Shown here: piece by piece, positions 4,975 through 5,846 of the stretch | Layout: each line of letters begins with the position of its first letter | Position numbering within the stretch: position 1 is the stretch's first letter | Origin: Pseudorhodoplanes sp. | GTDB lineage: Bacteria; Pseudomonadota; Alphaproteobacteria; Rhizobiales; Xanthobacteraceae | Length of the DNA: 5,846 nt | Reading direction: 5' to 3' | NCBI GenBank assembly: GCA_008933495.1 | Contig: WBUW01000218.1 | Coordinates: 1 to 5,846 of the forward strand | Notes under the pieces: model-generated | Database searches by the model: none | Told to the model about the DNA's origin: nothing | What the model saw: only the letters and a program-made list of their open reading frames with translations | Translations under genes and position numbers: made by a program

Positions 4975-5559
4975 ATGCGGCGGCTACAGGACTATCTGAC
5001 TTTCATCGTCTGGCAGGCCGGGTTTGCCTATGTCGCGCTCTGGGTCGTGACCTTCTGGACGCTCGATTACGGGCCGGCGATCTTCGGCCATGCCAATGGC
5101 TGCCATCCCGACAAGGCGGCCGTGCTGTTCTACTGGAGCTGCGATCCGCAAAGCCCGCTCTGGATTTTCTCGACGGTGGCAAATACCGCCCTCACCATTA
5201 CCGTGTGGGCTCCGGTCTATGTCGCGGCCGCCACGGTGCGGCCGGAAGCGATCAGCCTCGCCGCCCCGATTGTCGGCACCCACCTGATCGGGCTTCCGGC
5301 TGCGATATTCGTGACCATCCGCGTCATGCTGCAATTCTTCCTGTTGCCGCGCCGCATCGCGCAGCGAATGCAGCGCATCGAGGCCGGCGAACTGCCCGAA
5401 GGCGAGGTCACAATCAAGCCGCCGGCGGCGCGGCAACCCGCCACGACCGCGCTTGCCGCGGCAAAGGTTGCCGGACCGGCCGCTGGCGCGCTGCCGCGCC
5501 ACCTCACCGGGATCAAGCCGCGTGCGGAATTCGGCAGGCGCGGCCGCAACGGCGATTGA
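4975..5559 (+). CDS. integral membrane protein, unknown function
   Basis: A 194-residue protein I do not recognise. Hydrophobic segments lie at about residues 10-30, 62-86 and 95-124. The loop between the first two carries two cysteines (HANGCHPDK, C43; YWSCDPQ, C56) that could form a disulfide in the periplasm. The third segment runs into LLPRRIAQRMQRIEAGELPEGE, and the last 70 residues are a polar tail rich in Ala, Pro and Arg. MRR at the N-terminus and RRIAQRMQR after the third segment both argue for the cytoplasmic side, which needs an even number of crossings; the 30-residue third segment may therefore be a helical hairpin. The ATG at 4975 has no clear ribosome-binding site. An ATG at 4965 is out of frame. 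The gene lies 182 bases after the RNase gene and is probably transcribed on its own. Confidence 0.75.
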   Translation: MRRLQDYLTFIVWQAGFAYVALWVVTFWTLDYGPAIFGHANGCHPDKAAVLFYWSCDPQSPLWIFSTVANTALTITVWAPVYVAAATVRPEAISLAAPIVGTHLIGLPAAIFVTIRVMLQFFLLPRRIAQRMQRIEAGELPEGEVTIKPPAARQPATTALAAAKVAGPAAGALPRHLTGIKPRAEFGRRGRNGD

Positions 5560-5601
5560 TCCGGGGTTACCACCGCTCGCGGTTTATTGCCTGCGGATAT
5601 T

Positions 5602-5640
5602 GGGCGGAAAGTGTGGTACGGCTTCGTGCCAATGCCGCCC
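5602..5640. terminator. two-part hairpin between convergent genes
   Basis: GGGCGG (5602-5607) pairs with CCGCCC (5635-5640) and encloses a second stem, GGTACG (5615-5620), loop GCTT, CGTGCC (5625-5630), with one G-U pair on the + strand. It sits between the stop codons of two converging genes, where a bidirectional terminator is expected. Neither side has a T-run, so the role is uncertain. Confidence 0.35.
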
Positions 5641-5672
5641 GCCATTGCAGCCCGAAAATCGTTGCGCGCGTT

Positions 5673-5846
5673 TTACTCCGCCGAGCGCAGCTGCGCGTCA
5701 ACGCCTTCGATATAGCCCCTCAGATAACGCATCGAACGCGCGTCATCGAGCGTCGACAATACGCGGTGACCGTCGCGTGCCGCCTGGTTGACTTCGCGAT
5801 AAAATGCCTGCAGCGGCCGGTCGAGCGCGCTCGGCCGATGCAGGCA
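5673..5846 (-). CDS. C-terminal part of an unidentified protein, cut by the window edge
   Basis: On the - strand a frame enters from the right edge and stays open for 57 codons to the TAA at 5673-5675. Codons are strongly GC-ending, as in the other genes. The visible part reads CLHRPSALDRPLQAFYREVN, then an R- and D-rich helical stretch (QAARDGHRVLSTLDDARSMRY) and ends LRGYIEGVDAQLRSAE. It looks soluble and helical. I do not recognise the family. The overlapping + strand frame (5453-5791) gives a low-order arginine- and proline-rich product and is taken as a shadow. The start, the N-terminal domain and the full length lie outside the window. Confidence 0.65.
   Translation of the reverse strand, partial: CLHRPSALDRPLQAFYREVNQAARDGHRVLSTLDDARSMRYLRGYIEGVDAQLRSAE

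Noticed and set aside
1..5846. Defence, toxin-antitoxin or mobile-element module
   Set aside because: No transposase, integrase, toxin-antitoxin pair, terminal repeats or effector domains were seen. The RNase T2 has an export leader, which argues against an intracellular toxin.

Overview
The window is GC-rich DNA with strongly GC-ending codons. Together with the many small exported proteins of the Bradyrhizobium/Rhodopseudomonas type, this suggests an alphaproteobacterium, probably in the Nitrobacteraceae (inference from composition and protein style; no marker gene is present). I see no mobile element, tRNA, rRNA or CRISPR array.

Left part (1-2259), all on the + strand: an NTF2/SnoaL-like protein (20-451), a small secreted four-cysteine protein (535-882), a secreted beta-rich protein that may be outer-membrane associated (1073-1969), and a 51-residue single-pass membrane protein with a GTG start (2104-2259). 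The middle (2300-3244) is on the - strand. It holds a 54-residue membrane protein too short for usual ORF cut-offs (2300-2464), a 306-base stretch with no clear gene (2465-2770), and a PaaI-like hotdog thioesterase (2771-3244).

A 250-base divergent region (3245-3494) follows and is rich in inverted repeats, including an 18-base perfect palindrome followed by CTTTT. The right part is again on the + strand: a conserved-looking secreted four-cysteine protein (3495-3947), a periplasmic or secreted RNase T2 (4037-4792) preceded by an AT-rich promoter-like island, and an integral membrane protein (4975-5559). At the right edge lies the C-terminal end of a - strand gene (5673-5846) cut by the window.

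The common theme is the envelope: six of the nine complete genes encode proteins with a signal peptide or membrane segments. No gene set forms a recognisable pathway or defence system. The most informative oddities are an RNase T2 whose second active-site motif reads NQWDRHGTC instead of the usual HEWxKHGTC, short in-frame tandem repeats inside two signal-peptide coding regions, and the structured divergent region. I did not find convincing evidence for a wholly new system.
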